A stretch of DNA of 64,000 nucleotides from Nostoc sp. C052 (GCF_013393905.1 NZ_CP040272.1:372001-436000), one strand, 5' to 3'. Positions 1-8,443 are shown, counted from the stretch's first letter. Numbers and translations: made by a program. The notes: a model not told the origin generated them from the sequence alone.

Positions 1-1448
1 ATGACAATTTGTTCAACTCCCAGTTTTTTTAACCGGGTAATGGTTGCGGCTGCTTGCGATCTGACTTGATCTGCGATCGCAATTACACCCATTACCTCTA
101 CTCCCCGTGCAACCCAAACGACAGTTTTACCTTCTTGCTCCCAAGATTGAGCGATTTCTCGCAATTCTTCAGGTAAATTTGTGACATACTGTTGCACAAA
201 AACAGCATTTCCGACAACTATCTGTTGTTCTTGAGCAATTCCGACAATTCCTTGTCCAGGTATGGCTTGTACTTCGATTGCAGCAACCCAATTTAAATCA
301 CTAGCCGCCTGTACAATTGCCTTACCGATGGGATGTTCAGAAGATGATTCCACACTAGCAGCTGCTTTTAGTACATCAACTTGAGTGTATTCACTAACTG
401 AAACTACCTGAAATACCTGCAACTGTCCTGTTGTGAGAGTACCAGTTTTATCAAATGCGATCGCACGGACTTGGCCAATCTTCTCCAACTGCGCCCCATT
501 TTTAAACAAAATCCCCTGTCTTGCGCCATTGGCGATTCCCGAAAGCAGGGTGGGCATAATTGCAGCCATCAGCGCACAGGGAGAAGCCACCACCAGAAAA
601 GTAAGAGCGCGATAAATTGTTGTTTCCCAATCCCAACCCCAAAGAAATGGCGGTAAAGTTGCCAGCAATATTCCGGCTACTACAATGATTTTTGCATATC
701 CCTTTTCAAAGCGATCGATAAACTCTTGGGAAGGAGGTGCTTCTGTCTGCGCTTGTTCTACCAAGCGAATCACACGCTGAATCAAACTGCTTTGGGCTGG
801 TTTGTGTACTTTAATCTGTAATGCACCATAGCCGTTAAGTGTACCGGCAAATACTTCTGCACCGACTGTTTTCTCTACAGGTAAAGACTCGCCTGTGATT
901 GCAGCTTGATTGAGGGTGCTGTAACCAGATAAAATTATCCCATCAGTAGGAATTAGCTCTCCAGGTTTGACAACAATTTCATCACCCACTTTTAGCTGAC
1001 TGATAGGAATTTCCTCTTCCCTTCCCTGAAGTAAAACTCTTGCTGTATCTGGTGTCAGGCTCATCAAACTTCTGATACTGCGTTCAGTTCGCTGCATTGC
1101 ATAGCCTTCTAATGCGCCACTGATGGCAAATATCAAAATCAAAATTGCTCCATCAATAATTAGATGATATTCTCTTCGCCATAAGCCGAGGCTAGCAGCA
1201 CCAATCGCGGCGACAATCATCAGCAAATCTACATCGAGTTCCTTTTCTTTAAAGAGGGTGGTTAATCCTTCCCGCGCACTTTCGTAACCACCAATTACAT
1301 AAGCAGCAGGTAGCAGCAGGAATGCGAATCCTAACCATCCGAGATGCAAGGCGAACCATCCAAGAAATAACAATAAGCCACACAAAAGGGCGGCTACGGT
1401 ATCTGCGTGTTCTCTAGTGAATTGGCCCAAACGTTGGGGGTAGAGCAT
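1..1448 (-). CDS. P1B-type heavy-metal-transporting ATPase, 3' end cut by window
   Basis: Pumps a divalent metal (Zn, Cd or Co class) out across the cytoplasmic membrane using ATP. About 482 residues are visible and the frame stays open to base 1. Four hydrophobic segments lie at about residues 15-33, 38-53, 73-90 and 98-114. They are followed by the actuator motif TGES (185-188), the transmembrane metal motif SPC (289-291), the phosphorylation motif DKTGT (333-337) and the HP motif in SEHPIGKA (about 370-377). No N-terminal CxxC metal-binding domain precedes the first helix, and SPC rather than CPC argues against copper. The ATG at 1448 lies just downstream of a MerR-type operator. A CoaT-like cobalt exporter or a Zn/Cd exporter are both possible; the metal-specificity helices near the C-terminus are outside the window. 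Confidence 0.9.
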   Translation of the reverse strand, partial: MLYPQRLGQFTREHADTVAALLCGLLLFLGWFALHLGWLGFAFLLLPAAYVIGGYESAREGLTTLFKEKELDVDLLMIVAAIGAASLGLWRREYHLIIDGAILILIFAISGALEGYAMQRTERSIRSLMSLTPDTARVLLQGREEEIPISQLKVGDEIVVKPGELIPTDGIILSGYSTLNQAAITGESLPVEKTVGAEVFAGTLNGYGALQIKVHKPAQSSLIQRVIRLVEQAQTEAPPSQEFIDRFEKGYAKIIVVAGILLATLPPFLWGWDWETTIYRALTFLVVASPCALMAAIMPTLLSGIANGARQGILFKNGAQLEKIGQVRAIAFDKTGTLTTGQLQVFQVVSVSEYTQVDVLKAAASVESSSEHPIGKAIVQAASDLNWVAAIEVQAIPGQGIVGIAQEQQIVVGNAVFVQQYVTNLPEELREIAQSWEQEGKTVVWVARGVEVMGVIAIADQVRSQAAATITRLKKLGVEQIV

Positions 1449-1475
1449 GAGAGATGAATTAACAGGGACTCTCTT

Positions 1476-1511
1476 AGGCTAAACCTTGACATTGATGTTA
1501 ATGTCAAGGTT
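1476..1511 (-). promoter_or_regulatory. MerR-family operator/promoter of the metal ATPase
   Basis: A perfect 12-base inverted repeat (AACCTTGACATT, 6-base centre, AATGTCAAGGTT) spans 1482-1511. Read leftward, TTGACA (1507-1502) and TAGCCT (1481-1476) are separated by 20 bases, the overlong spacer typical of MerR-activated metal-resistance promoters, with the palindrome filling the spacer. Transcription would begin shortly before the ATPase ATG at 1448. The palindrome also offers a rightward TTGACA/TAAACT pair with 19-base spacing, but no gene follows it. No merR-like gene is in the window. Confidence 0.75.
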
Positions 1512-1702
1512 AAACTGTATCTCCTGTGGCGCAGGCTTAAATTTATTGAGGAGTTCATTGTAAAAAACATATAAACCTTACAATTTTTAGTAATGACGGA
1601 TATATCGACATAGGCGATGATGTTATTCATTAGAACAAATATACTAATTTTAGAGAAGCCTTAATTAATATTGCACCTCGCCGTGATAAATCTTACTACT
1701 GC

Positions 1703-1805
1703 CTAGTACAACACGGCGTAAATAAACACCCCTTAAAAATCGATGAAACGCTTACGCTGCCTTCATTTTGAATTTTGAATTTTGAATTCCACCTTGTGGT
1801 ACGAG
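1703..1805 (+). repeat. MITE-like repeat, family A copy 1
   Basis: Begins CTAGTACAACACGGCG and ends with ACCTTGTGGTACGAG, an imperfect inverted version of the start. Between them are CGTAAATAAAC, GATGAAACGCTTACGCTG and a run of TTTTGAA heptamers. The same plan recurs at 55678-55929 and 59765-59868, so this is a dispersed non-coding element with short terminal inverted repeats. Confidence 0.7.
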
Positions 1806-1859
1806 TGTGTTGACTCTGTGCCGAATGGCACTAAGAAAAGGCGAAAGGCTTGTGTCACC

Positions 1860-1921
1860 TCGTTCCCAGTCTGGAGACTGGGAATGTATTCTAAGAGGCT
1901 CTGGCTAGGCAGAGCCTCCCA
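1860..1921. repeat. TTCCCAG-type hairpin repeat
   Basis: An imperfect palindrome built on TTCCCAGTCTGGAGACTGGGAA is followed by AGAGGCTCTGGCTAGGCAGAGCCTCC. The same two-part design appears at about 23043-23162 between the two substrate-binding protein genes. It has no coding capacity. Confidence 0.6.
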
Positions 1922-2087
1922 GTAAGATTAGTAATAATACCAACCATAATTCGTGCCTTCTGCCACGGATTTTACGGTAATCTGGGATTTAGGGTGGGGT
2001 GATGCTGATCGTGATGGGAAGCCAGAGAACTGAATATCGCGTCTTGACAAGGGTTTCACGTTAAGTTGACACGTATGGTGCCCCTAT

Positions 2088-2120
2088 GGGTATACCTCAC
2101 GCTTGTCGGGAAACGCTATA
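2088..2120. repeat. Dispersed repeat with CTTGTCGGGAAACGCTATA
   Basis: The core CTTGTCGGGAAACGCTATA with upstream GGTATACC recurs nearly unchanged at 61439-61471 (GGTGTACC then CTTGTCGGGAAACGCTATA). Neither copy is coding. Function unknown. Confidence 0.55.
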
Positions 2121-2192
2121 TCGGATGATCGTGAATTAACTAGACTTGATGTAACAGAGCGCTTTCAATACTAAAGTCATTGGAACAGGTAT

Positions 2193-2975
2193 ATGAAACT
2201 AAAAGATAAAATTGCACTGGTTACAGGGAGTAGTCAAGGGATAGGACAGGCGATCGCAATTCGTCTAGCACAGGAAGGAGCAAGTATTGTTATCAACTAT
2301 CGCTCTCATCCAGAAGGTGCAGAAGAAACCTTGTCGAAGATAAAGTCTGCTGGTGGTCAGTGCCATATAGTAGACGGGTTTACAATTCAGGGAGATACAG
2401 GTAAGGTTGCCGATGTGCAGCGCATGATTGCAGACAGTATTTCCCACTTTGGCAAGCTAGATATTTTGGTTAACAATGCAGGAATAGAAAAAAACGCCGA
2501 TTTTTGGGATGTGACTGAAGCCGATTACGATGCTGTGATGAATGTGAATCTCAAAGGAATATTCTTTGCCACACAAGCATTTGTGCAACACCTACTAGAA
2601 ACAAAGCAACCTGGCAAGATTATTAATATTAGTTCTGTACACGAAGAATTACCCTTTCCGCACTTTGCTGCCTACTGTGCTAGCAAAGGTGGCTTGAAAA
2701 TGCTCACCCGTAATTTAGCTGTGGAACTGGCTCCTCATGGCATTAATATTAATAATGTTGCGCCAGGGGCAATTGAAACCCCTATCAATACTAAACTTTT
2801 AAACGATCCACAGAAGTTAGGAGCGCTCCTGAAAAACATTCCCTTGGGACGATTAGGGCAACCAGGAGATGTTGCGTCTATAGTTGCATTTCTCGCATCT
2901 TCTGAATCAGATTATGTAACAGGTACAACATTTTTTGTTGACGGTGGGTTGCTCTGGAATTATCAAGAGCAATAG
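2193..2975 (+). CDS. SDR-family oxidoreductase (glucose 1-dehydrogenase-like)
   Basis: Classical short-chain dehydrogenase of 260 residues, the usual length, expected to be cytosolic and NAD(P)-dependent. The cofactor motif TGSSQGIG is at 11-18, LVNNAG at 92-97, and the catalytic Ser147/148, Tyr161 and Lys165 lie in NISS and YCASK. The C-terminus ends with the usual GTTFFVDGG block. The family oxidises sugars, polyols or other alcohols; substrate cannot be read from sequence. It is the first gene of a rightward run with a glycoside hydrolase, a MIP channel and a GMC oxidoreductase, which favours a sugar or polyol. The 157-base gap to the next gene holds a GGGAGCA tandem repeat. Confidence 0.9.
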   Translation: MKLKDKIALVTGSSQGIGQAIAIRLAQEGASIVINYRSHPEGAEETLSKIKSAGGQCHIVDGFTIQGDTGKVADVQRMIADSISHFGKLDILVNNAGIEKNADFWDVTEADYDAVMNVNLKGIFFATQAFVQHLLETKQPGKIINISSVHEELPFPHFAAYCASKGGLKMLTRNLAVELAPHGININNVAPGAIETPINTKLLNDPQKLGALLKNIPLGRLGQPGDVASIVAFLASSESDYVTGTTFFVDGGLLWNYQEQ

Positions 2976-2977
2976 AG

Positions 2978-3011
2978 AGGCAGGGGGCAGGGAGCAGGGA
3001 GCAGAGGAGTG
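2978..3011. repeat. STRR tract, GGGAGCA heptamer
   Basis: Degenerate tandem copies of GGGAGCA/GGGGGCA follow the dehydrogenase stop codon. The same heptamer, on the other strand, is found inside the recG reading frame near 31205-31241. Confidence 0.6.
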
Positions 3012-3095
3012 GAGTTCAAAGACTCATTAACGGAGTTAAAAGCCTCGTTCACGGAGCTAAAAGCCTCATTGCCAATGCCCAATGCCCCATACCCG

Positions 3096-3137
3096 TTTTG
3101 AATTTTGAATTTTGAATTCGGAGCGAAGCGACGTGAC
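3096..3137 (+). repeat. 42-base dispersed repeat carrying an RBS and GTG start, copy 1
   Basis: Three TTTTGAA heptamers followed by TTCGGAGCGAAGCGACGTGAC. It is identical over 42 bases to the reverse complement of 36017-36058. GGAG at 3120-3123 is suitably placed before the GTG at 3133, so the element appears to provide translation initiation signals for the glycoside hydrolase gene. Confidence 0.85.
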
Positions 3138-5805
3138 TCCAGAAGAAGTAAGATTGCAGGAAGATCAGGAACGTGTTGCCTACTGGAAACGCTGGGGGCC
3201 TTATCTCAGCGATCGCCAATGGGGAACGGTGCGAGAAGATTACAGCCGCGACGGTTCTGCTTGGGATTATTTTCCTCACGATCATGCCCGATCGCGTGTT
3301 TACCGTTGGGGTGAAGATGGCATTGCTGGTATTTCTGATAGTCGGCAACGTTTGTGTTTTGCGATCGCCCTTTGGAATGGCAACGATCCCATTCTCAAAG
3401 AACGATTGTTTGGACTAACCGGCACAGAAGGTAATCACGGTGAGGATGTTAAAGAGTATTACTTTTATCTTGACAATACGCCCACCCATTCCTACATGAA
3501 ATGCTTGTACAAGTATCCCCAACAAGCATTTCCCTACGCGCAACTAGTAGAAGAAAATCGACGCAGAAGCAAATTTGAGCCGGAGTTTGAGCTACTTGAT
3601 ACGGGGATCTTTGCTGAGAACCGTTATTTTGATGTTTTTGTCGAGTATGCCAAAGCTGCACCGGAAGATATTTTAATTCAAATTGCGATCGCTAATCGCA
3701 GTTTAGAAGCCAGCACACTCCACCTACTGCCAACACTCTGGTTTCGGAATATCTGGGCTTGGAATCCCGAAATTGAGAAACCTTTTATGAAAGTGATTAG
3801 CTCAGATTCCAACTTCAGTTTAATTGAAGCCGAGAATTCTCACCTGGGAACTCGTTGGCTTTACTGCCAAGGAGATACAGAACTTCTGTTTACCGACAAC
3901 GAAACCAATTACGAACGAATATTTGGTTACAACAATGACTCACCTTATGTCAAAGATGGCATTAATGAGTATGTGGTGAATGGGAAAACAGCAGCCGTCA
4001 ATTCCAAACGTATAGGCACAAAGTTTGCTTCTCACTACAAATTAACCATCAATCCAGGTGAAACTAAAGTTGTGCTATTGCGGTTGAGTGATGTGCCAAC
4101 ACTGACAGATCCTTTTGGCAAAGATTTTGAAACAATTTTCCAGACACGCATTGCCGAAGCTGATGAATTTTATCAGGGCATTTGTCCCTTTCCCCTATCA
4201 GAAGATGAGCGCAATATTCAGCGCCAAGCCTTCGCCGGGTTGCTATGGAGCAAGCAGTATTATAACTATGTCGTTCATGACTGGCTCAAGGGCGATCGTC
4301 AACAACCGCCACCTCCATCTGAAAGAAAGACGGGACGGAACCATGAGTGGATTTCTCTATTTAGCGAAGATATCCTCTCGATGCCAGACAAATGGGAATA
4401 CCCTTGGTTTGCTGCTTGGGATCTAGCCTTTCACCTGATTCCCCTAGCTGTCATTGATCCAAATTTTGCTAAGTTGCAGCTTGACCGCTTGACACGGGAA
4501 TGGTATATGCAGCCCAATGGTCAATTACCTGCCTACGAATGGGCATTTGGTGATGTTAATCCACCTGTGCAGGCGTGGGCAGCTTTGCGGGTTTATCAAA
4601 TCGAGCAGAAGTCCTGCAAAAAAGCCGATCGCGCTTTTCTAGAAAAGGTCTTTCACAAGCTGTTGCTGAATTTTACTTGGTGGGTAAATCGCAAAGATGT
4701 AGAAGGTAAGAACGTCTTTCAGGGCGGGTTTTTGGGACTGGACAACATAGGGGTATTTGACCGCAGCAAGGAACTACCCACAGGCGGACATCTCAATCAA
4801 GCAGATGGTACAAGCTGGATGGGAATGTACTGTTTAAATATGCTAGCGATCGCCCTGGAACTTGCCAAAGAAGATTCTACCTACGAAGACATTGCCAGTA
4901 AGTTCTTCGAGCATTTTCTCTACATTGCCGATGCTATTGACGGCATTGGGAATGCAGATATTTCGCTGTGGAATGAAGAAGACGGCTTTTACTACGATGC
5001 CCTGCATTTACCCGATGGACGGCAATTTCCTGTCAAAGTGCGCTCAATGGTTGGGTTAATTCCCCTCTACGCTGTCACAGTCTTGGAATTAGAAACCTTA
5101 CAACGTTTTCCCGGCTTCAAGCGTCGGATGGAATGGTTCATTCGCAATCGCCCAGATTTAAAAAATAATGTCGCCTGTATGGAAACACCGGGGGTAGGTG
5201 CGAGAAGGCTATTAGCGATCGCTTACAAGACAAAGTTACAACGTATTCTGCAACGGATGCTGGATGAGAATGAATTCTTGAGTGATTACGGACTTCGCGC
5301 CATCTCCAAGCATCACCTCAAAGATCCTTATGTTTTACATTCAGGCGAACATGATTACTGCGTTCGTTACGAACCCGCCGAATCTACCACAGGTTTGTTT
5401 GGTGGTAACTCTAACTGGCGTGGTCCGATTTGGTTCCCGGTAAACTACTTAATTATTGAATCATTGTGGAGGTTTTATGATTACTTCGGAGATAGCTTGA
5501 AGGTGGAATATCCCACAGGTTCCGGGGAAGAAATGACATTAAAGGAAATAGCGATCGCCCTTTCTGATCGCTTAGTGGCGATTTTTGAGCAAGATCCTAC
5601 CGGTCGTCGTCCAGTATATGGCGGTCTAGAAATATTTCAATCCGATCCCCATTGGCGCGACTATATTTTATTCCACGAATACTTTCACGGAGATAACGGG
5701 GCGGGTATTGGAGCTAGTCATCAAACAGGCTGGACAGGATTAGTCGCCGCGCTAATTCTCCAAAATGCTGAACACCGAGCGCAAGAGCAGTATGGAAACA
5801 TTTAG
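3133..5805 (+). CDS. GH63/MGH1-like glycoside hydrolase (glucosidase)
   Basis: Protein of 890 residues with an (alpha/alpha)6-barrel type glycosidase domain. Family marks are RWGPYLSDRQWGTVREDYS near the N-terminus, PWFAAWDLAFH at about 423-433 (the Asp is the likely general acid), WRGPIWFPVNYL in the last quarter and FHEYFHGDNGAGIGASHQTG at about 846-865 (the Glu is the likely base). Relatives cleave alpha-glucosides, including glucosylglycerate or oligosaccharide ends. No signal peptide is seen, so it should be cytosolic. GTG 3133 is preferred because VTPEEVRLQEDQ begins like relatives and GGAG sits 9 bases upstream; a TTG at 3112 would add seven repeat-encoded residues. The end overlaps the channel gene by 14 bases. 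Confidence 0.85.
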   Translation: MTPEEVRLQEDQERVAYWKRWGPYLSDRQWGTVREDYSRDGSAWDYFPHDHARSRVYRWGEDGIAGISDSRQRLCFAIALWNGNDPILKERLFGLTGTEGNHGEDVKEYYFYLDNTPTHSYMKCLYKYPQQAFPYAQLVEENRRRSKFEPEFELLDTGIFAENRYFDVFVEYAKAAPEDILIQIAIANRSLEASTLHLLPTLWFRNIWAWNPEIEKPFMKVISSDSNFSLIEAENSHLGTRWLYCQGDTELLFTDNETNYERIFGYNNDSPYVKDGINEYVVNGKTAAVNSKRIGTKFASHYKLTINPGETKVVLLRLSDVPTLTDPFGKDFETIFQTRIAEADEFYQGICPFPLSEDERNIQRQAFAGLLWSKQYYNYVVHDWLKGDRQQPPPPSERKTGRNHEWISLFSEDILSMPDKWEYPWFAAWDLAFHLIPLAVIDPNFAKLQLDRLTREWYMQPNGQLPAYEWAFGDVNPPVQAWAALRVYQIEQKSCKKADRAFLEKVFHKLLLNFTWWVNRKDVEGKNVFQGGFLGLDNIGVFDRSKELPTGGHLNQADGTSWMGMYCLNMLAIALELAKEDSTYEDIASKFFEHFLYIADAIDGIGNADISLWNEEDGFYYDALHLPDGRQFPVKVRSMVGLIPLYAVTVLELETLQRFPGFKRRMEWFIRNRPDLKNNVACMETPGVGARRLLAIAYKTKLQRILQRMLDENEFLSDYGLRAISKHHLKDPYVLHSGEHDYCVRYEPAESTTGLFGGNSNWRGPIWFPVNYLIIESLWRFYDYFGDSLKVEYPTGSGEEMTLKEIAIALSDRLVAIFEQDPTGRRPVYGGLEIFQSDPHWRDYILFHEYFHGDNGAGIGASHQTGWTGLVAALILQNAEHRAQEQYGNI

Positions 5806-6616
5806 AACGCATTTACCAGAATACTTAATGGAAGCAGCAGAACTGGGATTATTTCTGATTGCTGCGGGAGTATTTACCTGTGTGTTTCAGTATCCTGGTT
5901 CTCCGATTCATCAAGCAATTCCCAATGGCGATTTGCGTCGGTTTTTAATTGGTGTAGTTATGGGTTTGACAGCAATTACTCTGATTTATTCGCCTTGGGG
6001 CAAGCAATCCGGCGCACACATGAATCCTGCTGTCACGCTCACGTTCTATCGCCTGGGAAAAGTTAAACGTCAGGATGCTATTTTTTACATTCTGTTTCAG
6101 TGTTTGGGCGGATTGTTTGGGGTTTATTTGGTGGCATTATTGCTGGGTCAGGTGTTCACTAAAACGCCTGTGAACTATATCGTCACCGTCCCAGGAACAT
6201 CAGGTTGGGTTGTGGCTTTATTGGGCGAATTAGTCATTGCATTTGTAATGATGATGACAGTTTTGCTAAGTAGTAACAACCAGAAACTCAATCGCTTTAC
6301 AGGGCTATTTGCCGGATTTCTGGTAATGCTTTACGTTTTTTTTGAAGCTCCTCTATCTGGCTTTAGCATGAACCCTGCCCGCAGCCTTGCTTCTGCTTTA
6401 CCTGCCCACATTTGGACAGCATTTTGGTTATATGTAATTGTGCCACCTGCGGGGATGTTTCTGGCATCAGGAGTATATCAATATCTATTTGGCAAACGCG
6501 CCGTCAAGTGTGCCAAATTGCATCACAACAATCACAAACGCTGTATTTTTCGCTGTGACTACAATCGTCACGGAAAAATCGATTTGAGCGACTCTCTGCC
6601 AATTCCCGGAGAATAA
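5792..6616 (+). CDS. MIP-family channel (aquaporin/glycerol facilitator-like)
   Basis: Membrane channel of 274 residues with six predicted membrane spans and two half-helix NPA boxes: GAHMNPAVT near residue 78 and GFSMNPARS near 193, with the usual Arg after the second. It would let water or a small polyol cross the membrane. The start chosen, ATG 5792 (METFRTHLPEYL), overlaps the glycoside hydrolase end; an ATG at 5765 would add nine residues. The 14-base overlap suggests translational coupling. The C-terminal tail is unusual, rich in Cys and His (KCAKLHHNNHKRCIFRC), and looks able to bind a metal. Whether it passes water, glycerol or another solute is not clear. Confidence 0.9.
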   Translation: METFRTHLPEYLMEAAELGLFLIAAGVFTCVFQYPGSPIHQAIPNGDLRRFLIGVVMGLTAITLIYSPWGKQSGAHMNPAVTLTFYRLGKVKRQDAIFYILFQCLGGLFGVYLVALLLGQVFTKTPVNYIVTVPGTSGWVVALLGELVIAFVMMMTVLLSSNNQKLNRFTGLFAGFLVMLYVFFEAPLSGFSMNPARSLASALPAHIWTAFWLYVIVPPAGMFLASGVYQYLFGKRAVKCAKLHHNNHKRCIFRCDYNRHGKIDLSDSLPIPGE

Positions 6617-6748
6617 TTGGTCACAATTATTCCTTGATTATCTGTAGAGTTAATCGAAAATCCAAAATCTGTCTTGAAAAGTTTGCTCAACGGGGGGAAC
6701 CCCCGCACGCAACTTTTCGCAAAATCTAAAATCCAAAATTGTCTGACA

Positions 6749-8308
6749 ATGAACACTCATTATGATGCAATTATCATTGGCACTGGGGCGGGTGGTGGCA
6801 CTTTAGCCTATCATCTTGCACCCAGTGGCAAGAAAATTTTAATTTTGGAACGAGGTAAATTTTTACCGCGAGAAAAGGAAAACTGGAGTGCGCTGGAAGT
6901 TTACCAAAAAGAACGGTATCACACTCCAGAGCAGTGGTACGACGTAAACCATAAACCCTTCCGTCCAGCAACGAACTATTGGGTTGGTGGTAATACCAAA
7001 GTTTACGGTGCAGCTTTGTTGCGATTACGCGAACGTGATTTTGAGCAGGTGGAACACAAGGACGGTATTTCACCAGCATGGCCATTAAAATACCGCGACT
7101 TTGAACCATACTACACGCAAGCAGAGCAGCTTTATGATGTCCACGGTCAAGGGGGTATCGATCCCACTGAGGCAGCTAGGAGTTTACCTTATCCTTATCC
7201 TCCCGTACACCATGAACCCCGAATGCAGGAACTTGTTAACAGTCTGAGGGAAGCTGGTTTGCATCCCTTTAATCTGCCGTTGGGATTGAAACTGAATGAA
7301 GTAGATAAAAGCTTGGGGAACTGTATTCGTTGCGATACCTGCGATGGCTTTCCTTGTTTAACTCAAGGTAAAGCCGATGCTGAAGTTAACTGTATTCAAC
7401 ACATTCGCCATCATGAAAACATTACTTTACTGACTGAAGCCAAAGTCACACGGTTACATACAAGTCCCTCTGGTCGAGAAGTCACCCGCGTAGAGGCTGA
7501 GATTAACGGTGAAATTCAATTCTTTACAGGCGATATTGTTGTAGTTGCTTGCGGCGCGATTAACTCAGCAGCATTGTTATTGCGATCGCACAATGACCAA
7601 CATCCCAACGGATTAGCAAACAGTTCCGATCGGGTGGGGCGCAACTTGATGAAGCATATTTCTATGGCAATGGTGCAACTAAATACAAAACTCAATCCAT
7701 CTGTTTATCAAAAAACGATCGCCATTAGTGATTTTTATTGGGGCGAATCTGATTTTCCCTACCCAATGGGTTTGGTACAAAATACTGGCAACGTATTGGC
7801 AGATATGCTACCTGCCGAAGTTCCCGCACTGATGGCTCCACTATTAAGGCTGCGACCAGGAGCAGAACTGAAAACAGTTGCCGATCATACAGTTGGCTGG
7901 TGGTTGCAAACAGAAGACTTACCCGATCCTGAGAATCGTGTGCGGGTAGAAAAAGAGCGCCTTTACTTAAACTATAAACCCAACAATTTAGAAGCAAGCG
8001 ATCGCCTAGCTAAACGCTGGGTAGCTGTTCTCAAGCAGGTCGATCGGGCAGAACACTGTATTCCATTTAGCCTCTATCCCCGCAACATGATGCCATTGCA
8101 ATCAGTTGGTCATCAATGCGGTACTTGTCTTTTTGGAGAAGACCCAAAAACCTCCGTACTCGATCTTAATTGCCGTACTCATGACGTGGATAATCTCTAT
8201 GTTGTCGATGGCAGCTTCTTTCCATCCAGTTCCGCCGTCAATCCCACGCTGACCATTATCGCTAATTCCTTGCGAGTTGGCGATCGTTTACTAGAGCGCT
8301 TGAATTAA
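6749..8308 (+). CDS. GMC-family oxidoreductase
   Basis: FAD-dependent sugar/alcohol dehydrogenase family, 519 residues from ATG 6749 (MNTHYDAIIIGTGAGGG). The dinucleotide-binding motif GTGAGGGTLAYHLA is at about 10-23, and the C-terminal GMC block carries GHQCGTC and then VVDGSFFPSSSAVNPTLT. A cysteine cluster CIRCDTCDGFPC begins near residue 192; related dehydrogenases carry similar motifs. No signal peptide is apparent. Extending upstream to 6674 would add 25 residues made largely of AAATCCAAAAT-type repeat, so the later start is better. Position after the hydrolase and channel suggests oxidation of the released sugar or polyol; the electron acceptor is unknown. Confidence 0.88.
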   Translation: MNTHYDAIIIGTGAGGGTLAYHLAPSGKKILILERGKFLPREKENWSALEVYQKERYHTPEQWYDVNHKPFRPATNYWVGGNTKVYGAALLRLRERDFEQVEHKDGISPAWPLKYRDFEPYYTQAEQLYDVHGQGGIDPTEAARSLPYPYPPVHHEPRMQELVNSLREAGLHPFNLPLGLKLNEVDKSLGNCIRCDTCDGFPCLTQGKADAEVNCIQHIRHHENITLLTEAKVTRLHTSPSGREVTRVEAEINGEIQFFTGDIVVVACGAINSAALLLRSHNDQHPNGLANSSDRVGRNLMKHISMAMVQLNTKLNPSVYQKTIAISDFYWGESDFPYPMGLVQNTGNVLADMLPAEVPALMAPLLRLRPGAELKTVADHTVGWWLQTEDLPDPENRVRVEKERLYLNYKPNNLEASDRLAKRWVAVLKQVDRAEHCIPFSLYPRNMMPLQSVGHQCGTCLFGEDPKTSVLDLNCRTHDVDNLYVVDGSFFPSSSAVNPTLTIIANSLRVGDRLLERLN

Positions 8309-8384
8309 CAAGTAAAACGAGCAAGGTAGTTAACTTACTATTCCAGGAATTGTGTAAAATAATTCCAGTGAACTGATGCGATAG

Positions 8385-8409
8385 CCCTTCATTTGTATGG
8401 AGGGTTTTT
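8385..8409 (+). terminator. Rho-independent terminator after the GMC gene
   Basis: CCCTTCAT, loop TTGT, ATGGAGGG form an 8-pair stem with one G-T wobble, followed directly by TTTTT. It separates the carbohydrate cluster from argJ. Confidence 0.85.
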
Positions 8410-8443
8410 AAATCTCTCAAACTTTCAATTACCCTGAAGAATA

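Larger units (their letters stand above)
1512..2192. other. Gene-free stretch with dispersed repeats
   Basis: No convincing coding sequence was found between the metal ATPase operator and the dehydrogenase gene. The stretch holds a MITE-like repeat (1703-1805), an imperfect hairpin of the TTCCCAGTCTGGAGACTGGGAA type (from about 1863) and a segment at 2088-2120 that recurs near 61439. It may also hold the promoter of the carbohydrate cluster, but no clear -35/-10 pair stands out. Confidence 0.6.

Noticed and set aside
1511..1516. Rightward promoter from the MerR palindrome
   Set aside because: -35/-10 spacing is acceptable, but no gene lies downstream for nearly 700 bases.
1394..1630. Leftward 78-residue open frame over the metal ATPase start
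   Set aside because: It reads through the MerR-type operator and the ATPase start in another frame; ATPase motifs support the other frame.
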